Made by a program: the position numbers and the translations under genes. DNA of 64,000 bases from Aquabacterium sp. (lineage in GTDB: Bacteria; Pseudomonadota; Gammaproteobacteria; Burkholderiales; Burkholderiaceae_C). Under the pieces are notes generated by a model. That model had not been told where the DNA came from and made no database searches. It saw nothing but the letters and a program-made list of their open reading frames with translations. The stretch is taken from positions 62,001 through 126,000 of the forward strand of contig NZ_JACRAH010000001.1 of NCBI RefSeq assembly GCF_016234775.1. Direction: 5' to 3'. Each line of letters begins with the position of its first letter. Position 1 is the stretch's first letter. Below are positions 24,345 through 33,956 of this stretch, piece by piece.

Positions 24345-26291
24345 ATGCAAAAAAGTCAGGCACTGGCGTCATTGGGGCAACGCGGTCTGTTGATGCCGGT
24401 ATGGGTGAAGGCCGCATTGGCCGCGAACGACCGGCTCAAGGTTTACCTGACCGTGTTACAGGCTGCATCGAGTCATGCAGGTCACCCAGATCGCGAGGCG
24501 CTGGACCTCACCCGCGAACTGGACGCTGCCGGCTTGGGCAACGCCACCTGGTTGCATGATTTGCCCTCTGGCGCCAGTTGCATCGATGGCACTTTGATCG
24601 TGCCCGAACTGGATCGCCTGATCAGCAGCCTGTCGGACGATCTGGCCACGATGGCCAGGCCGGTGCTGGAGGCCTGTACCGACGACGCCGAGCCGCATCT
24701 GCGTGTGCACCAATGGCAGGACTGGCTGGACGCACTGCACGGCGAACAACTGGACAAGGCACAGTTGCACAGCCTCACGCATGGCGATCGACATGCGGAC
24801 GACAGCGTGCACCTGCTGATCATGGACCTGCACAAGCAGATCAACCATCTGGCTGCCTCGCTGGCCAGCGAGGTGATTGATGGGGCGCATGTCTGGCAGT
24901 TGAACGATGAGGATCGGCCCCTGGTCAGCGCCTTCATGCGGGGGCTTAACCGTACTGCGCCACTGAAGCTGGATCACCCGGGACTGGACACGGCTGCCAC
25001 GCGTGACGGCGATCAGTTGCTGCTGCAAAACGACATTGGCACCAATGACGCCCACGTGCTGGTCATGCGCGTCAAAGGGCTGGACATCAGTCTGACTTAC
25101 TCTGATCTGCACAGCAGCCGCTTTGCCTTTTTCCAGAGCCTGCTGGCGCCGCTTGGGGCCTCCTGGTCCGCCACCGAGTCCCGTGTGACGGCCGATCTCA
25201 ATCAGGGGGCGGCCTATTCGGTGGGGTCTGCGCTGTTTGCTTGCAAGGACGAGGCGCAACTGGCTCAAACGCTGGAGGGCCTGGGCGCCAGCATCGTGTT
25301 CCTCATTGACTGGAACCGGGCCCGCAAACGTTTGCTGCATTTCGTGAACAAGGAAGGTGCCATCACCGTGTTGACCGCCGCGGCTCAGGCGGAAGTCGGG
25401 CACATGGCCTGGTTGAAGGCCGGTGGCGAGCGGCTGGTATTCAATGCGATGCAAGCCGCTGGCGCAGGAGCCTTTCGCATCGGGGATCGCCTGGATGATG
25501 TGTTGGGCGATGCCCAGGCACAGAACTTCCTGCTGGATGTGATGCGCCTGGCCAGCGAGGCCTTGTTGCATGGTCAGCCTCTGGCGCTGGTCGCCGATGA
25601 AACGCGTCTGCTCTTGTCTCGGCAGGTGCAAAAGCGCACGACAGAATTTGACCTGCTGGATGACCACGCTGCCTATTGCCAGGCTCTGGCGCAGGCGGTC
25701 AGCGATGGGCTGGCTCACGGGCACGACAGCTTGCACGAGGTAGCACAGGATCTGGCTGCGCGTGCCAAGGCCTGGGAGCGTCGCGCCGATCACCTGGTGA
25801 TGCAGGCCAGGCAGGAAGCCGAGCGTCAACCGCGCTGGCAGCCTGTGGCGCGGCTGATGGCGCTGTCTGATGATGTGGCTGATGCGCTGGAAGAAGCGGC
25901 CTTCATGATGAGCCTGATTGCTGATCATCATCAGAAGGGTTGGAACCATGATGTGCGGCAAGCCTTGTCCAGGTTGGCTCGGACCGTCCTGCAGGCCACA
26001 CAGGATCACATCAAGGCCCTGGCCATTGCGCGCACGCTGGGTAGCCAGAGTGATGCATCCGACAGCGATGCCTTCCTCGCTGCCACGTGGAACGTGCTGA
26101 GGGCGGAGCGACAGTGTGATGAATTGCTGCGCCACGCTCGGCGCGTGATCCTCCATGCGATTGACGACGCACCCTCACTGATGTTGGCCAATGACCTGGC
26201 CATGACGCTGGAACTGGCGTCCGACCGCTTGCTGGCCGCGGGCTACGGGCTGAGGGAGCTGGCGTTTGACAAGGCAGGAGCACAGTCATGA
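24345..26291 (+). CDS. 648-aa protein, unknown N-terminal region with C-terminal PhoU/DUF47-like helices
   Basis: I do not recognise the first 400 or so residues, a mixed alpha/beta region with LTYSDLHSSRFAFFQSLLAP and SIVFLIDWNRARKRLLHF as its most distinctive blocks. From about residue 430 it is all helical and resembles PhoU/DUF47 proteins: AWERRADHLVMQAR, LMALSDDVADALEEAAFMM, ERQCDELLRHARRVI and LELASDRLLAAGYGL. There is no signal peptide or membrane segment. A G-rich ribosome site precedes the ATG. Its TGA overlaps the ATG of the PPDK-like gene (ATGA at 26288-26291), so the two are translationally coupled and probably form a complex or a phosphotransfer pair. Confidence 0.85.
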   Translation: MQKSQALASLGQRGLLMPVWVKAALAANDRLKVYLTVLQAASSHAGHPDREALDLTRELDAAGLGNATWLHDLPSGASCIDGTLIVPELDRLISSLSDDLATMARPVLEACTDDAEPHLRVHQWQDWLDALHGEQLDKAQLHSLTHGDRHADDSVHLLIMDLHKQINHLAASLASEVIDGAHVWQLNDEDRPLVSAFMRGLNRTAPLKLDHPGLDTAATRDGDQLLLQNDIGTNDAHVLVMRVKGLDISLTYSDLHSSRFAFFQSLLAPLGASWSATESRVTADLNQGAAYSVGSALFACKDEAQLAQTLEGLGASIVFLIDWNRARKRLLHFVNKEGAITVLTAAAQAEVGHMAWLKAGGERLVFNAMQAAGAGAFRIGDRLDDVLGDAQAQNFLLDVMRLASEALLHGQPLALVADETRLLLSRQVQKRTTEFDLLDDHAAYCQALAQAVSDGLAHGHDSLHEVAQDLAARAKAWERRADHLVMQARQEAERQPRWQPVARLMALSDDVADALEEAAFMMSLIADHHQKGWNHDVRQALSRLARTVLQATQDHIKALAIARTLGSQSDASDSDAFLAATWNVLRAERQCDELLRHARRVILHAIDDAPSLMLANDLAMTLELASDRLLAAGYGLRELAFDKAGAQS

Positions 26292-27895
26292 ACACAGCCA
26301 ACGCGCTGTACCTGATCGGTTGCGGCAGCGCTGAGCAGTTGCGCGATCAACAAAGTGCCGCTACGGCCCAAACCATGGGTTTCAAGGCATACAACCTGCT
26401 GCGCATGGCTCAGATCGACTTGCCAGTGCCCCCAGCATTTGTATTGGGGACAGCCTACTGCCAGAACGACACCACACGTGCCGAAGCTTCTGCGCCCAGG
26501 ACCTGGGTGCCGGGCTTGACGGCCTTGCAGGAGAACTGCGGGCTGTGGCTGGGAGATTCGCGCCGACCCTTGCTGTTGTCGGTTCGATCGGGCGCACCTG
26601 TGTCCATGCCCGGCATGATGGAGACGCTGCTCAATATCGGCCTGTGTGATGCCACCGTGGCGGGCATGGTTCGCCAGACCGGCAACCCGCGCCTGGTCTG
26701 GGATGCCTACCGCAGACTGGTCGTCACTTACGGCGAAGTCGTGGCAGGGCTGGATCCGGCCTTGTTCGACGCAGAGACAGCCGCCATTGCGGGCGGGCGC
26801 GACGAAAGGGATCTGGATTTTGCCGAGTTGCGTGCCATCACGCGCGCCTGTCTGGCTACGTACGCGAGGGAGGCAGGGCACGCATTCCCGCAAGATCCTC
26901 AGGCTCAACTGACTGCGGCGATTGCCGCCGTGCTGAAGTCCTGGCAATCGGCCAAGGCCTGTGAATACCGGCGTGTCAACCAGTTACCCGACGACCTGGG
27001 GACCGCCGTGACCGTGCAGGCCATGGTGTTTGGCAATGCAGGCGGTCAGTCCGGCGCGGGCGTGGGTTTCACGCGAGACCCGGCAACCGGTGAGCCTCAT
27101 CTGTGGGTGGACTTCCTGTTCAATGCGCAAGGTGAAGACGTGGTGTCGGGCCGTCGCAGTGCCCATGGGCATGCCGAGATGGCCTCTGTGCTCACACATG
27201 CCTGGCAGTCGCTGCAAGACGCAGCCAGCCAAATCGAGCAGCACTTTGGCGACATGCAGGATTTCGAATTCACCGTGCAGGATGGGCAGCTCTACATGCT
27301 GCAGACCCGCACCGGCAAGCGCACGCCGCAGGCAGCGGCACGCATCGCACTGGATTTGCTGGATGAAGGCTTGATCTCGCGAGATACGGCCAAGGCGCGC
27401 ACGGCCAAGTTGACACCGCAGGTCTTGATGACGCAGCGGGTGGTGTCGGCCGATGGGGCTCCTTTGGTGCCACTGGCTCAAGCCGCAACCGCGTGCAATG
27501 GTGTGGCCATTGGCGAAATCGCCTTTGACGAGGCCCGGGCTCGCGCGCGCCTGGCAAGCGGGGCGGTTGTCATCCTGGTGCGGCGCGATGCAGAGACCAG
27601 TGACATGGCCGCGCTGGAATCTGCAGTGGGTTTGCTGACGCAAAGAGGCGCGCGAACCTCACATGCTGCGGTGGTCGCACGTCAGCTGGGCAAGGTGTGC
27701 CTGGTGGGCTGTAGCGCCATGTCGCTGGACGAAGCCACGCGCACCTTGTCGTTTGGCGCCGTGACCTTACACGAAGGTGATGTGCTTACCCTGGATGGCA
27801 ATGAAGGGGCGATCTATCAGGGGGCGGCCAACACCGTGGCGGAAGAGCCAGTCGAGCTTCTGGCTCGGCTGGCGCAACTCAACAGCGCTCAATGA
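26288..27895 (+). CDS. Pyruvate-phosphate-dikinase-like protein lacking the C-terminal PEP/pyruvate barrel
   Basis: A 535-residue protein matching the first two thirds of PPDK (normally about 880). The ATP-grasp domain retains LLLSVRSGAPVSMPGMMETL, WDAYRRLVVTYGEVV, GTAVTVQAMVFGNAGGQSGA and FTRDPATGE, plus FTVQDGQLYMLQTRTGKRT. The phosphohistidine domain has RTSHAAVVARQLGK with the catalytic His459. The usual GGKG near the N-terminus is replaced by MGFKAYNL. It stops after the swivelling domain, so it can plausibly autophosphorylate but has no site to form PEP. The missing acceptor may be the coupled upstream protein; a decayed PPDK is possible, but the reading frame and ends are clean. Confidence 0.88.
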   Translation: MNTANALYLIGCGSAEQLRDQQSAATAQTMGFKAYNLLRMAQIDLPVPPAFVLGTAYCQNDTTRAEASAPRTWVPGLTALQENCGLWLGDSRRPLLLSVRSGAPVSMPGMMETLLNIGLCDATVAGMVRQTGNPRLVWDAYRRLVVTYGEVVAGLDPALFDAETAAIAGGRDERDLDFAELRAITRACLATYAREAGHAFPQDPQAQLTAAIAAVLKSWQSAKACEYRRVNQLPDDLGTAVTVQAMVFGNAGGQSGAGVGFTRDPATGEPHLWVDFLFNAQGEDVVSGRRSAHGHAEMASVLTHAWQSLQDAASQIEQHFGDMQDFEFTVQDGQLYMLQTRTGKRTPQAAARIALDLLDEGLISRDTAKARTAKLTPQVLMTQRVVSADGAPLVPLAQAATACNGVAIGEIAFDEARARARLASGAVVILVRRDAETSDMAALESAVGLLTQRGARTSHAAVVARQLGKVCLVGCSAMSLDEATRTLSFGAVTLHEGDVLTLDGNEGAIYQGAANTVAEEPVELLARLAQLNSAQ

Positions 27896-28112
27896 GCCCC
27901 AGGGCCAGCAGCCGATCAACGATGATCCGCGTGTCATGCGGTGACATGCCTGCCAATGTCATCAGCGCGTGAGTGGGTGTCTGGCCATTGACCATACGCA
28001 GCCAGAGGATGAGTGCGTGCTCAACTGATGACGCTTGTCCTGCTGCAACGATCTGTCCTTTGTGTGTGCGTTGATAGACCGAGCTATCAAATGGATCCAG
28101 ATCGTTGCGCAT
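27879..28112 (-). CDS. Small winged-helix-like protein, paralog of the gene at 23792-24070
   Basis: A 77-residue protein starting MRNDLDPFDSSVYQRT. GGAAG lies just before this ATG, and alignment with its paralog supports this start rather than the longer ORF from 28217. It shares the VYQRT, GQ, SS, VNGQTPTHAL and ALGLIE pattern with the 92-aa protein at 23792-24070. It is convergent with the PPDK-like gene, overlapping 17 bp. The role is unknown; it may regulate or modulate the neighbouring pair. Confidence 0.6.
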   Translation of the reverse strand: MRNDLDPFDSSVYQRTHKGQIVAAGQASSVEHALILWLRMVNGQTPTHALMTLAGMSPHDTRIIVDRLLALGLIERC

Positions 28113-28252
28113 GTACTTCCACACCTTCGGGGTTTTCGCGGCCGATTGCCGCGAGCCGGCAATCTTGCTATCCGTTGGTGACAGTAGCTTGAGCCGGCCA
28201 TGATCCCTTTGGCGCATTGATCGGCATGCGCAGCCTGCACCTCGGACAGGGC

Positions 28253-29740
28253 TTACTTGTCCAGCCCACCCAGGCAGATGTACTTGGCTTCCACGTAGTC
28301 ATCCATGCCTTGGCGTGCACCTTCGCGGCCCAGTCCCGATTGCTTGACGCCGCCAAACGGCACCTCACAGGTCGAGATCAAGCCGGTGTTGACGCCCACC
28401 ATGCCGTACTCCAGCCCTTCGCTGACCCGGAAGATGCGGCCCACATCACGGCTGAAGAAATAGCTCGCCAGTCCGAATTCGGTGTTGTTGGCCAGTTCGA
28501 TGGCCTCTGCTTCGGTCTCGAACTTGAACACCGGCGCCACGGGCCCGAAGATCTCTTCGCGGGCCATGCGCATGTCGGCCGTCACGTTGGCGAGCACGGT
28601 CGGTTGGTAGAAGTGGCCTCCCGCGATGTTGGCACGCGCACCGCCGGTTACCACCTTGGCGCCTTTGGCCAGCGCGTCGGCCACCAGTGTCTCCACCTTG
28701 ACCAAGGCGTCAGCCTCGATCAGGGGCCCCTGGGTCACGCCGGCTTCAAAGCCATTGCCCACCTTCATCTGCGCCACGCGCTCGGCCAGTTTGGCCACAA
28801 AGGCGTCGTAGATGCCCGATTGCGCATACAGGCGGTTGGCGCACACGCAGGTTTGTCCCGCATTGCGGTATTTGCTGATCATCGCGCCTTCCACCGCGGC
28901 ATCCAGATCGGCGTCGTTGAACACGATGAAGGGGGCATTGCCGCCCAGCTCCAGCCCCAGCTTCTTCACGGTGGGCGCGCATTGCTTCATCAGGATGCGG
29001 CCCACCTCGGTCGACCCCGTGAACGACAGGTGGCGCACCGTGTCGCTCTCGCAAAGCGCCTTGCCTACTTCGATGGACTGGCTCGCATCCGCGGTGATGA
29101 TGTTGAGCACGCCAGCTGGCATGCCCGCGCGTTGGGCCAGTTCGGCCACGGCCAGGGCCGACAAGGGCGTGGCTTCGGCCGGCTTGATGACCACGGGGCA
29201 GCCGGCCGCCAGGGCAGGCGCCACCTTGCGGGTGATCATGGCGATGGGGAAGTTCCAGGGCGTGATGGCCGCGCACACGCCAATCGGCTGGCGGATGACC
29301 AGAAAGCGCTTGCTCGGGTCGGTGCTGGGCACGGTTTCGCCGTACACGCGGCGCGCTTCTTCGGCAAACCACTCAATGAAACTGGCGCCATAGCCCACTT
29401 CACCCTTGGCCTCAACCAGGGGCTTGCCTTGCTCGGCGGTCATGATGCGGGCCAGGTCGTCGGCGTGCTGGTTCAGCAGGTGGAACCACTTCATCATGAT
29501 GGCGGCGCGGGCCTTGGCCGTGAGCGCACGCCAGGCGGGCCAGGCGCGGTTGGCAGCCGCGATGGCTGCCTGCGCTTGCTCGGCGCCCAGATTGGCGACT
29601 TCCGCCAGGGTGGCACCCGTGGCGGGATCCGTCACGGCAAAGCGGGCAGGGCCGCCCACCCATTGGCCATTTATCAGGGCCTGGGTTTTCAGCAGGGTGG
29701 GGTCTTGAAGCAACGCCAGCGGAGAAGTGCTCGTGTTCAT
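28253..29740 (-). CDS. gabD: NAD(P)-dependent succinate-semialdehyde dehydrogenase
   Basis: Oxidises succinate semialdehyde (or a related aldehyde such as glutarate semialdehyde) to the acid in the cytoplasm. The 495 residues match GabD. Motifs: PWNFPIAMITRKVAPALAAG and KPAEATPLSALA (cofactor), FTGSTEVGR, ELGGNAPFIVFNDAD with the catalytic Glu, and NAGQTCVCANR with the catalytic Cys. CEVPFGGVKQSGLGREG closes the protein. The ATG at 29740 gives the normal N-terminus; extension to 29809 adds an unlikely Lys/Asp-rich segment. It is divergent from alaS. The adjacent Cys (CVC) is typical of GabD. Confidence 0.92.
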   Translation of the reverse strand: MNTSTSPLALLQDPTLLKTQALINGQWVGGPARFAVTDPATGATLAEVANLGAEQAQAAIAAANRAWPAWRALTAKARAAIMMKWFHLLNQHADDLARIMTAEQGKPLVEAKGEVGYGASFIEWFAEEARRVYGETVPSTDPSKRFLVIRQPIGVCAAITPWNFPIAMITRKVAPALAAGCPVVIKPAEATPLSALAVAELAQRAGMPAGVLNIITADASQSIEVGKALCESDTVRHLSFTGSTEVGRILMKQCAPTVKKLGLELGGNAPFIVFNDADLDAAVEGAMISKYRNAGQTCVCANRLYAQSGIYDAFVAKLAERVAQMKVGNGFEAGVTQGPLIEADALVKVETLVADALAKGAKVVTGGARANIAGGHFYQPTVLANVTADMRMAREEIFGPVAPVFKFETEAEAIELANNTEFGLASYFFSRDVGRIFRVSEGLEYGMVGVNTGLISTCEVPFGGVKQSGLGREGARQGMDDYVEAKYICLGGLDK

Positions 29741-29834
29741 CTTGTCGGTCCTCTTGTCTGTCCTCGGTTTTGCGTGCGCCTGGCCCGCTTGAGACGGGTC
29801 GGGTGCCATCCGCCATGATAGGGCGCCTCAAACC

Positions 29835-29840
29835 TATAAT
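29835..29840 (+). promoter_or_regulatory. Candidate -10 of the alaS promoter
   Basis: A perfect TATAAT lies 72 bp before the alaS start in the 171-bp divergent region with gabD. No good -35 is found at 16-18 bp spacing, so only the -10 is proposed. Confidence 0.4.
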
Positions 29841-29911
29841 CTCTGGTTGCGCCCTTGACCCCTGTCGGGCGGGCAGCATTCCGATACGAGCGACAAAAGT
29901 AGAAAGCCCTC

Positions 29912-32578
29912 ATGAAAGCCGCTGATATCCGCAAGACCTTCCTGGAATTCTTCCAGTCCAAGGGACACACCATCGTGGCGTCCAGCCCCGTTGTGCCGGG
30001 CGACGACCCGACCCTGCTGTTCACCAATGCGGGTATGAACCAGTTCAAGGACGTGTTCCTGGGCTTTGACAAGCGTCCCTACACCCGCGCCACCACCTCG
30101 CAAAAGTGCATCCGCGCTGGCGGTAAGCACAACGACCTGGACAACGTGGGCTACACCGCGCGCCACCACACCTTCTTCGAAATGCTGGGCAACTTCAGCT
30201 TTGGGGATTACTTCAAGCAAGCTGCCATCAGCTACGCCTGGGAGCTGTTGACCACGCAGTTCAAGCTGCCCAAGGAAAAGCTCTGGGTCACCGTCTACCA
30301 CGAAGACGATGAAGCCTACGAGATCTGGAACAAGGTGGTAGGCGTGCCCGCCGAGCGCATCGTGCGCATCGGCGACAACAAGGGCGGCCGCTACATGTCC
30401 GACAACTTCTGGATGATGGGTGACACCGGCCCTTGCGGCCCCTGTACCGAGATCTTCTACGACCACGGCCCCGAGATCGCTGGCGGCCCTCCCGGCAGCC
30501 CCGATGAAGACGGTGACCGCTATATCGAGATCTGGAACAACGTCTTCATGCAGTTCAACCGCACGGAAGACGGCGTGATGCACCCGCTGCCCAAGCCCTC
30601 GGTGGACACCGGCATGGGCCTGGAGCGCATCGCCACGGTGCTGCAGGGCAAGCACAGCAACTACGAAATCGATCTGTTCCAGGCGCTGCTGGCTGCGGCC
30701 AAGGGGGCGGTGGACACAGCCGGTGGGGCCTCGGCCGCCACGGGTATCGAAGGTGCAGGTTGTGACGCCAGCAGCCCCAGCCTGAAGGTCATCGCCGACC
30801 ACATCCGCGCCTGCTCGTTCACCGTGGCCGATGGCGTCATTCCCAGCAACGAAGGCCGTGGCTACGTGCTGCGTCGCATCACCCGTCGTGCCATCCGCCA
30901 CGGCTACAAGCTGGGCGCTCGCACGCCGTTCTTCCACAAGCTGGTTGCCGCCCTGGTCGAGCAGATGGGCGAGGCCTATCCCGAACTGCGCCAGCACGAA
31001 AAGCGCATCACCGATGTGCTCAAGACGGAAGAAGAACGCTTCTTCCAGACCATCGCGCACGGCATGGAAATCCTGGAAGGCGCGCTGGCGAATTTGGAAA
31101 CCTCGGGTGCCAGTCAGGTCGATGGCGAAACCGCCTTCAAGCTGCACGACACCTATGGCTTCCCGGTTGACCTGACTGCCGTCGTCTGCCGTGAGCGCGA
31201 TGTGACGGTGGACCAGGCTGGCTTTGACGCTGCCATGGCGCACCAGCGCCAGCAAGCCCGCGCCGCCGGCAAGTTCAAGATGGCTGCTGGCCTGGAATAC
31301 AGCGGCGTGGCTACTGGTTTCCATGGCTACGAACACCTCACGGTGGACGCCGCCAACGTGACCGCTATCTACGTGGATGGTGCGGCAGTGACCGAAGCCA
31401 ATGCCGGTGACGACGCCGTCATCGTGCTGGATCACACCCCGTTCTACGCCGAGTCTGGTGGCCAGGCCGGTGACAGCGGCGACCTGCGCAACGGCTCCAG
31501 CCGTTTCGTGGTGGAAGACACCCTGAAGATCCAGGCCGAGGTCTTTGGTCACCACGGCCGCGTGGTCGAAGGCAGCATCAAGGTGGGCGACAAGATCAAC
31601 GCCCGCGTGGACGCCGACGTGCGCGCCAAGACCGTGCGCAACCACAGCGCCACCCACCTGATGCACAAGGCCTTGCGCGAAGTGCTGGGCGATCACGTCC
31701 AGCAAAAGGGCTCGCAAGTCACGGTAGACCGCACCCGTTTCGACTTCGCCCACAACGCCCCGATGACGGATGAAGAGATCCGCGAAGTCGAGGAGCTGGT
31801 CAATGCAGAGATTCTGGCCAATGCTGAAGCGCAAGCGCAGGTCATGGCCCTGGACGACGCCCAGAAGTCCGGCGCGATGATGCTGTTCGGTGAGAAGTAC
31901 GGCGAAACCGTGCGCGTGCAGACCATCGGTTCCTCCAAGGAGCTGTGTGGTGGGACCCACGTCAAGCGCACGGGTGACATTGGTCTGTTCAAGATCGTGG
32001 CCGAAGGCGGCGTGGCCGCTGGCGTACGCCGCGTGGAAGCCATCACCGGTGCAGCCGCTCTGGCCTACACCCAGAACCTGGAAGCCACGCTCGACGGCGT
32101 GGCCGCCCTGATCAAGGCCACCCCGCAGGAAGTACCTGCCCGCGTGGCCGCCGCGATGGACCAGATCCGTGCGCTGGAAAAAGAAATCGCCGCACTCAAG
32201 GGCAAGCTGGCATCCAGCCAGGGTGACGAGTTGATGGCGCAAGCCGTGGACGTCAAGGGCGTCAAGGTGCTGGCTGCGGTGCTGGACGGCGCCGATGCCG
32301 CCACGCTGCGCAACACGATGGACAAGCTCAAGGACAAGCTCAAGACCGCCGCCATCGTGCTGGCTGCTGTGGACGGTGGCAAGGTCCAGATCGCCGCAGG
32401 CGTCACGGCCGATACCACATCGAAGGTCAAGGCTGGTGAGCTGGTCAACTTTGTGGCCCAGCAAGTGGGAGGCAAGGGTGGCGGCAAGCCGGACATGGCC
32501 ATGGCCGGTGGCACCGATGCCGCAGGTTTGCCCAAGGCCCTGGCAGGCGTTCAGGGCTGGGTGAGCGACAAGCTCTGA
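29912..32578 (+). CDS. alaS: Alanyl-tRNA synthetase
   Basis: Charges tRNA-Ala. The 888 residues are close to the family norm of about 875. The N-terminal class II catalytic core starts [18 protein letters not shown] and has [19 protein letters not shown] and [10 protein letters not shown]. The editing domain has [11 protein letters not shown] (HxxxH) and [15 protein letters not shown] with the zinc-binding Cys and His. The C-Ala domain is at the end ([15 protein letters not shown]). A stem-loop terminator lies just past the stop within the end of the neighbouring cyclase gene. Confidence 0.98.
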   Translation: MKAADIRKTFLEFFQSKGHTIVASSPVVPGDDPTLLFTNAGMNQFKDVFLGFDKRPYTRATTSQKCIRAGGKHNDLDNVGYTARHHTFFEMLGNFSFGDYFKQAAISYAWELLTTQFKLPKEKLWVTVYHEDDEAYEIWNKVVGVPAERIVRIGDNKGGRYMSDNFWMMGDTGPCGPCTEIFYDHGPEIAGGPPGSPDEDGDRYIEIWNNVFMQFNRTEDGVMHPLPKPSVDTGMGLERIATVLQGKHSNYEIDLFQALLAAAKGAVDTAGGASAATGIEGAGCDASSPSLKVIADHIRACSFTVADGVIPSNEGRGYVLRRITRRAIRHGYKLGARTPFFHKLVAALVEQMGEAYPELRQHEKRITDVLKTEEERFFQTIAHGMEILEGALANLETSGASQVDGETAFKLHDTYGFPVDLTAVVCRERDVTVDQAGFDAAMAHQRQQARAAGKFKMAAGLEYSGVATGFHGYEHLTVDAANVTAIYVDGAAVTEANAGDDAVIVLDHTPFYAESGGQAGDSGDLRNGSSRFVVEDTLKIQAEVFGHHGRVVEGSIKVGDKINARVDADVRAKTVRNHSATHLMHKALREVLGDHVQQKGSQVTVDRTRFDFAHNAPMTDEEIREVEELVNAEILANAEAQAQVMALDDAQKSGAMMLFGEKYGETVRVQTIGSSKELCGGTHVKRTGDIGLFKIVAEGGVAAGVRRVEAITGAAALAYTQNLEATLDGVAALIKATPQEVPARVAAAMDQIRALEKEIAALKGKLASSQGDELMAQAVDVKGVKVLAAVLDGADAATLRNTMDKLKDKLKTAAIVLAAVDGGKVQIAAGVTADTTSKVKAGELVNFVAQQVGGKGGGKPDMAMAGGTDAAGLPKALAGVQGWVSDKL

Positions 32579-32596
32579 GCCCGCCCTCAGCAGGCG

Positions 32597-33736
32597 TCAA
32601 ACAACGGCCGCAGCCACCACCCGGTTGCGGCCGTTTCTCTTGCCCTCGTACAGCGCCATATCGGCGCGGGCGATGGCCTGCTCGGCGTTCTCGGTCTTCT
32701 GGATCACAGCCACGCCCAAGGTCATCGTGACCTTGAACGGCTCATTGCCGGTGGTATCGATCAGCGTGCCTTCGATCTTGCCGCGGATCCGCTCCGCGAC
32801 CAGCTTGGCACCTTCCTCGTCGGTATCGGGCAGCACGACCAGGAATTCCTCGCCGCCCCAACGCGCGACAAAGTCCACATCGCGCATGCAACTTTGCAGC
32901 GTCTTGCTCACGGACCTGAGTACCGCATCACCCGCGTCGTGCCCTTTGCTGTCGTTGATCGACTTGAAGTGGTCCAGATCACACAGGATGAAGGACAGGT
33001 AGGGGGTGCCTCGACGCACTCGGCTTTCTTCGCGGCGGATCACCTCGGTGATCGCGCGGCGATTCTTCAACTGCGTCAACGGATCCGTGGAAGCCATCTC
33101 GCGCAGCGCCGCCGCTGCTTTATCGATCAGATAGTAGTAATAGCCGGCCAGGAAGATCAGGATGATCATCACGCCCACCACATTGAAGTAGTGCAGGCCA
33201 TCGATCACCACCATGGGTAACTCGTTGGGGGGCGTGCGGTGCCGCAGCACGATGTCCAGCACAAGGTAGGTCATCATCACGCCGAGTACCGTGGCGGCCT
33301 TGAGTGCCACCGGGCGAATCGAGCTGATCACCGCCACAGGGATAACCAGCAGGATGTAGTAGTGGAAGCCGGTGTCCCAGCCGATCACGGACACCGCCAG
33401 GATGGCGTGGCCCAGCACTTCCAGCACGGTCACGGCCCAGGCTTGTTCAACCTGCCCCCGTCGCGCCAGCGCAAACACCCACACATAGCTCAGCACGCTG
33501 CCGATGTTCACATAGGCCAGCGAGGTGACATGCGCCCAGAAGAACAGCGAGCAAAAGGCGACATGCGTCAGGCCGGCGATGACGCCGATGCCTTGCAGCA
33601 AGGCGCGAAACGCCTCAGGCTGCGTGGCTTCCGTGCCCACCTGCCAGGCCTGTTGCTCACCCTCGTTGGACAGAGATGTGGCAGGCTGGGGTCTGACTGA
33701 AGCGGATCCGGATGCGGATGGGGAAGAAATGGCCAC
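32597..33736 (-). CDS. Membrane-bound diguanylate cyclase (GGDEF)
   Basis: Makes c-di-GMP from two GTP. The 379-residue protein has five or six N-terminal membrane segments (about residues 40-190; e.g. YYILLVIPVAVISSI and FNVVGVMIILIFLAGYYYYL), a MASE-like sensor without a known ligand. The GGDEF domain has DPLTQLKNRRAI, DLDHFKSINDSKGHDAGDAV and the active-site GGEEF. An inhibitory I-site RDVD sits exactly five residues before GGEEF, so product inhibition is expected. The GTG at 33736 was chosen because AGGAG lies seven bases before it; the ORF could extend to 33883 but without a ribosome site. Confidence 0.92.
   Translation of the reverse strand: MAISSPSASGSASVRPQPATSLSNEGEQQAWQVGTEATQPEAFRALLQGIGVIAGLTHVAFCSLFFWAHVTSLAYVNIGSVLSYVWVFALARRGQVEQAWAVTVLEVLGHAILAVSVIGWDTGFHYYILLVIPVAVISSIRPVALKAATVLGVMMTYLVLDIVLRHRTPPNELPMVVIDGLHYFNVVGVMIILIFLAGYYYYLIDKAAAALREMASTDPLTQLKNRRAITEVIRREESRVRRGTPYLSFILCDLDHFKSINDSKGHDAGDAVLRSVSKTLQSCMRDVDFVARWGGEEFLVVLPDTDEEGAKLVAERIRGKIEGTLIDTTGNEPFKVTMTLGVAVIQKTENAEQAIARADMALYEGKRNGRNRVVAAAVV
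32603..32640 (+). terminator. Terminator of alaS inside the 3' end of the diguanylate cyclase gene
   Basis: AACGGCCGCA (32603-32612) pairs perfectly with TGCGGCCGTT (32626-32635), followed by TCTCTT. It is 25 bp past the alaS stop and overlaps the last codons of the convergent cyclase gene. Confidence 0.5.
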
Positions 33737-33956
33737 GCCGACACTCCTCGCTTGGTGGTTGCATTGATATCGGAATATCGGAAGCGGCACTTGAGTCACC
33801 TGGGGTGTGACATTTGCCACGAAGCCCTCTTTGAGTTGGGTGGAAGAAGTGTGAGTTTGTCGCAGCTGCACCCTCGCTGTCATCCCTGATCCTGTGCGTG
33901 CTTGCGTTGATCGGGCTAAATTAAAGAACCGAGGAACCGATCAACAGGTGATGAAC

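Noticed and set aside
29834..32464. 876-aa minus-strand ORF opposite alaS
   Set aside because: Antisense shadow of alaS; no recognisable domain.
29912..32578. Prophage, insertion sequence or CRISPR anywhere in the window
   Set aside because: No transposase, integrase, capsid or cas motif was found in any plausible ORF, and no regular direct-repeat array was seen.
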